Origin: Hyaloraphidium curvatum
Taxonomy: Eukaryota; Monoblepharomycota; Hyaloraphidiomycetes; Hyaloraphidiales; Hyaloraphidiaceae
Direction: 5' to 3'
NCBI GenBank assembly: GCA_025558095.1
Contig: JAIVFI010000001.1
Location: 115,001 to 175,000, forward strand
DNA length: 60,000 nt
The notes below the pieces were generated by a model, which was given only the letters and a program-made list of their open reading frames with translations, ran no database searches and was not told where the DNA came from. The position numbers and the translations under genes were made by a program. The number at the start of each line of letters is the position of its first letter. Position 1 is the first letter of the stretch. Of this stretch, positions 56,759 through 60,000 are shown in pieces.

Positions 56759-58776
56759 ATGGCCAAATCGCACTCCTCGCCCGCCGGCCGCCTCACGCCG
56801 GCCAAGCGCCGCGCCGCCCCCGAGCCGCCGCCCGAGGACGACGAGGAGATCGACGAGCTCGAGCACGGCGCCGCGCTGGGCGACTACGACGAGCACGCCA
56901 TGCACGCGCACTACGGCGGCGAGGACGACGACGGGCTGGAGATCGAGTCGCCGCAGGCAGAGGAGCCCGTGCAGCGCTTGGGTCCGGGTAAGACTGCTGC
57001 TGGTAACTGGTCCTGATGGCGACTGATCATTTTCGTTGGCCCGCTTCCCCTCCCCCCCCCCCATCTGTCGTCTCCCACCTCGTGTGCGGTTTAGCCCCGC
57101 CCGACGGCGCGGTCGTCAAGCGCCCCCGCGGCCGCCCGCGCAAGGACAACTCGGCCAAGCCCAGGCGCGACCCGCTGGCCCCCAAGCGCCCCGGCTCGGC
57201 CTACACCCTCTTTGTGCACGACCGCTACCCCGAGGTCAAGGCCCGCCTGGCGGTCGAGAACGCCGCGGCCGCGGCCGCCGCCGCCGAGGCCGCCGCCACT
57301 GGCGCGGACCCCGGCGAGGTGTCCAAGACGACGGTGATCGCCGAGGTCGGCCGGATGTGGAAGGCCCTGCCGCCCGAGGAGCGCCGGCCGTACGAGGACC
57401 GCGCGGCGGCGGAGAAGCTCCACTACGACGCCGCGGTGCGGCACTACGTCGAGAGCGGCGCCAAGCAGCGCTGGCTGGCGGCCAACCCGCGCCCCGCGGG
57501 CGCCGCGGGCTCCGCGGGGGGCACCCCCGTGCCGCGCGCCGCGGCGTTGCCGCAGATCCAGATGGTCGCGCACGCGGGGCACCTGCAGCAGGTGCTGGTG
57601 CCACCGGGGTACGCGACCGCGGTGCAGGCCGTGGTGGTGCCCAAGGAGGAGCCCGGGGCGGGCCCGGCGCCGCTGTCGCCGCAGACGGAGCACATCGTGG
57701 CGCTGCTGCACCGGTTCGGGGAGCAGGACGACCTGGAGGGGCTCGATGAGATCGAAAACGCGATCGAGACGCTCGAGGGGCCGTCGCGCGACGAGGCAAA
57801 GAGGCACCTGACCGCGCTGCTGAAGATCAAGAGCAAGATGATGGTCGAGGGGTGGGTTGCTGCACCGTGCTCGGCCCGCGCTTCCTCCCTGACCGATCGC
57901 CACCCCCGCGCCGTCCAGCCTCGAGAAGCTCTTTGTCGCCGGCTCACGCTCCATGTCGCCGCTCCCCGAGCACGTCCCCACCGTCACGGTGCAGCTCCAG
58001 CCCGACCCGACCCCCGTCGCGGCCGTCGAGGCCGTCCAGGCGGTCGCCGACGAGACGCCGGGCAAGTACAACCCGCGGCGCAAGGCCGGCGGCGCGCGCG
58101 CGGAGCAGGAGATGTCTGACAAGATGAAGCTGAGGAAGGCGCAGGCGGCGTACAAGAGGGCGCTGGTGGTGCGTTGCCTGCCGCCCTGCTCGCCGGCACG
58201 TTCCCGGCTGACGCGCGCGCCCGCCGTGCCCCGCAGAAGGACTTTGGCTTCCCCAAGCAGCCCGAGTCGTCGTACCTCGCCTTCCGCACGGCGTACCAGA
58301 AGCCCGTGCGCGAAGAGCTCGCGCAGACCACCCCCGGCGGCCAGTCCCTCACCATGAAGCAGGTCGTCGACGTGCTCGCGGCCCGGTGGAAGGCCCTGAG
58401 CGCCGAGGAGCGCGCCGTGTGGGACCGCAAGGGGGAGGAGAACAAGCGCGAGTACGAGCGCAGGGTGGAGGAGTGGCGGGCGCGCAACCCCGGCATGTCG
58501 ACCGAGGTGCCCGCGGCGGACGTGGAGGCGTGGGCGGCGGTCGAGGTGGGCAAGAGCAAGAAGCGCAAGGCGGACGAGGAGGAGGAGGGGGAGGGAGGGG
58601 AGGGCGGCGAGGCGCCCGAGGGGTACGCCTACGAAGGGCAGGCCTACGAGGAGCAGGGTTACGAGCAGGAGGTGCTGGCGGGCTGGGCCGGGGGGATGGT
58701 GGTTGAAGGAGGCGACGTTGCGGGCTTCGAGGCGCAGCAGGTGGGGCCGGTCTCGCGTTTCGGCGAGCTTGCCTGA
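56759..58776 (+). CDS. two-HMG-box, AT-hook chromatin protein (4 exons)
   Basis: Exons 56759-56987, 57095-57851, 57919-58168 and 58237-58776 join in frame to 591 aa. HMG boxes bend DNA and AT-hooks bind the minor groove, so a nuclear architectural or transcriptional role is likely. The N-terminus is acidic (EDDEEIDELEH). The second exon opens with the AT-hook KRPRGRPRKD (about 85-95), then HMG box 1 (about 105-195; PLAPKRPGSAYTLFVHDRYP, WKALPPEERRPYEDRA), which contains an Ala-rich insertion between helices 1 and 2. A Gly/Pro/Ala linker and a helical segment follow. HMG box 2 starts at residue 413 (FPKQPESSYLAFRTAYQKP) and contains ARWKALSAEERAVWDRKGEE. A basic SKKRKAD stretch, a likely nuclear signal, precedes an acidic, Gly/Tyr-rich tail. 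Confidence 0.88.
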
Positions 58777-60000
58777 TCCGCAGCGCCGTTCGCAGCTCGG
58801 GGCCGATCCCGCGTTCGACATCGAAGGGCCCGAGGAGACGCCGACGGGGAGGAAGGACAAACGCAGGAGGTACTGAGGGCCTGAGGGCCTGATGGGGGGG
58901 TTGATCGGCAGTTGGCTTGGCGGCGTTGGATTCGGAGGGGGCCCGGCCGGGATCGGAGTCTTCATTCTTTTAGCTAGATTTGCTGCAAAATAGCCGGTTT
59001 GACCGCTGTTCGAAACGTGCAGGGGCGAGGCGAGGCCAGGCATACGGGCGTGTCGCAAGAGGATATAGGGACGGCTCCGAGCATTGTAGTCACCATTCCG
59101 TCACGCCCATAGACAGAGTCCTGCAGCAGCTATGCCTTCCCCTCCAGTCGTACGTAGCTCCGGCCCGGGTCAGCGCCCTCGCCGTGACACCGCGTGTCCA
59201 GGAGGACCGGGGCAATGGGGTCGAAAGCTTCGTCCCACCCGACCAGAGCAAAGGAGTGGCGAACTGACGGCATCTAGACCCGCGATGGCACGGCCCGAGG
59301 GCACATTTTCACATGCAGTTGTCCGTCACGGGCTGCCTCCCTCCGCGAAGAAGGCGCACAGCCGAAAATCGTGATTCCGGCCCTGCGAGGCCGACTTTTC
59401 GTCCCTACGTGGCAGACCCTCCATGCGGGCTCCTGGGCAGACCTTGGTTCGGGATCCCATCGCCCAAAGGTATAGTTTGACATCGCAGTGTCGCCGTTCG
59501 GCCCGCGCGATCGCCAGGTGACCCGTTCAGCACGGCTTCCAGCGCAGTCGGGGACCGCGGGCCCCCAGCAGCCTTGAGTAAGGCCCTCGCGGCGATATTT
59601 CGCGTTATTCGCCACGACGCTACTAACCAACTGAGCTAAACGGGCCTCGCTTGTTGGTCTGGGAGGGAGCGAGCTGATGGCGGGAGCGACTGGGGCAGCC
59701 GCGGCGAGCCCGTCGCGGCCGTGTTGCGCCGCCCGGCGCATCGCACTCGGGGTCGCGAATCCGGCCGTCCCCACGCGTTTCGGCCTTTGGCCTGCCCGCG
59801 GGAGGCGCTTGCTGGCCGAGAGCCACTGTTGAGGGAGGGCGGCGAACCCGGAATTGCGCGCCGGCCGCTCCGCCTCGTCGGACCTGGCTGGGGAAGAACG
59901 GCCTGTTCGCGGTCCCTTACCGGTCCTTTCGCGTCGAGAGCGATCCGGAGCGCCCGCCGAGGTTGGCAGTCGGGGCCCCGCGGTGTCCAGTCCCATCCAG
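58777..60000. other. no gene recognised; right end of window
   Basis: After the HMG-box gene no open frame has protein-like composition and no exon-intron pattern is visible. The part 58777-58980 is probably 3' untranslated and trailing sequence. Apart from the tRNA-like fragment at 59600-59646, I see no RNA gene, repeat or mobile element. Confidence 0.5.
59600..59646 (-). pseudogene. 5' half of a tRNA-Ile-like gene (probable relic)
   Basis: Read on the minus strand it begins GGCCCGTTTAGCTCAGTTGG, a good tRNA 5' end with an A-box-like D arm. A TCGTG...CGCGA anticodon stem follows, enclosing GCGAATAA, close to the tRNA-Ile(AAT) loop CTAATAA but one base too long. The D stem has an extra T, and no T-arm (GTTCGAnTC) follows. 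It is therefore most likely a truncated tRNA copy, not a functional gene. Confidence 0.5.

Noticed and set aside
59510-59646. complete tRNA gene with an intron
   Set aside because: A sequence near 59530 could pair with the acceptor 5' strand, but no T-arm consensus lies between and the distance is too long.

Overview
The window looks like nuclear DNA of a GC-rich fungus. Genes lie on both strands and are interrupted by short spliceosomal introns, mostly 50-110 nt, with GTGNGT or GTANGT donors and CAG/TAG acceptors. The single-copy genes include a membrane-anchored chitin deacetylase, a fungal-style endoglycoceramidase, a GPI-anchored GH26 mannanase and a DUF2855 protein. High GC, short introns and an LRR-kinase of a type best known from bacteria would fit an early-diverging (chytrid-like) fungus, but the lineage is an inference.

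Layout. 1-5497: no credible gene; degenerate long repeats with one exact 265 bp duplication and an array of short CCGTGC/GCACGG motifs. 5498-8576: GH26 enzyme (-) and a small PH-like protein (+). 8845-25233: two tandem copies (-) of a very large multi-exon gene. 25772-36023: seven single-copy genes (DUF2855 protein, NIPA-type Mg transporter, LRR protein kinase, chitin deacetylase, BTB/KCTD-like protein, endoglycoceramidase, small orphan). 36701-54037: two more tandem copies (+) of the large gene. 54224-58776: a dual-specificity phosphatase (-) and a two-HMG-box/AT-hook protein (+), separated by a perfect 542 bp tandem duplication. 58777-60000: no gene seen, except a tRNA-like 5' half.

The striking content is the four-member giant gene family, about 32 kb of the 60 kb. 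I could splice all four copies by eye into open frames of 2292, 2528, 2514 and 2598 codons with matching exon sizes (290, 653, 185, 288, 69, 194 and 219 nt are identical in all four), so all appear intact. The predicted product is secreted: signal peptide, long Glu/Pro- or Asp-rich acidic tract, small helical domain, basic sites, four six-cysteine modules, a very long hydrophobic beta-rich core, a coiled-coil/helical part, a charged linker and a C-terminal ricin-like (beta-trefoil-like) region with an acidic tail. I do not recognise the whole architecture. The copies form two tandem pairs facing away from each other around the single-copy block. Patches of identity that include introns point to continuing gene conversion, both within and between pairs.

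How the genes may work together: several act at the cell surface or wall (GH26, chitin deacetylase, endoglycoceramidase, the giant secreted proteins), so the locus may be enriched for surface functions. That is inference from content; nothing in the sequence shows co-regulation beyond shared divergent promoters and a conserved CCAAT box upstream of two of the giant genes.
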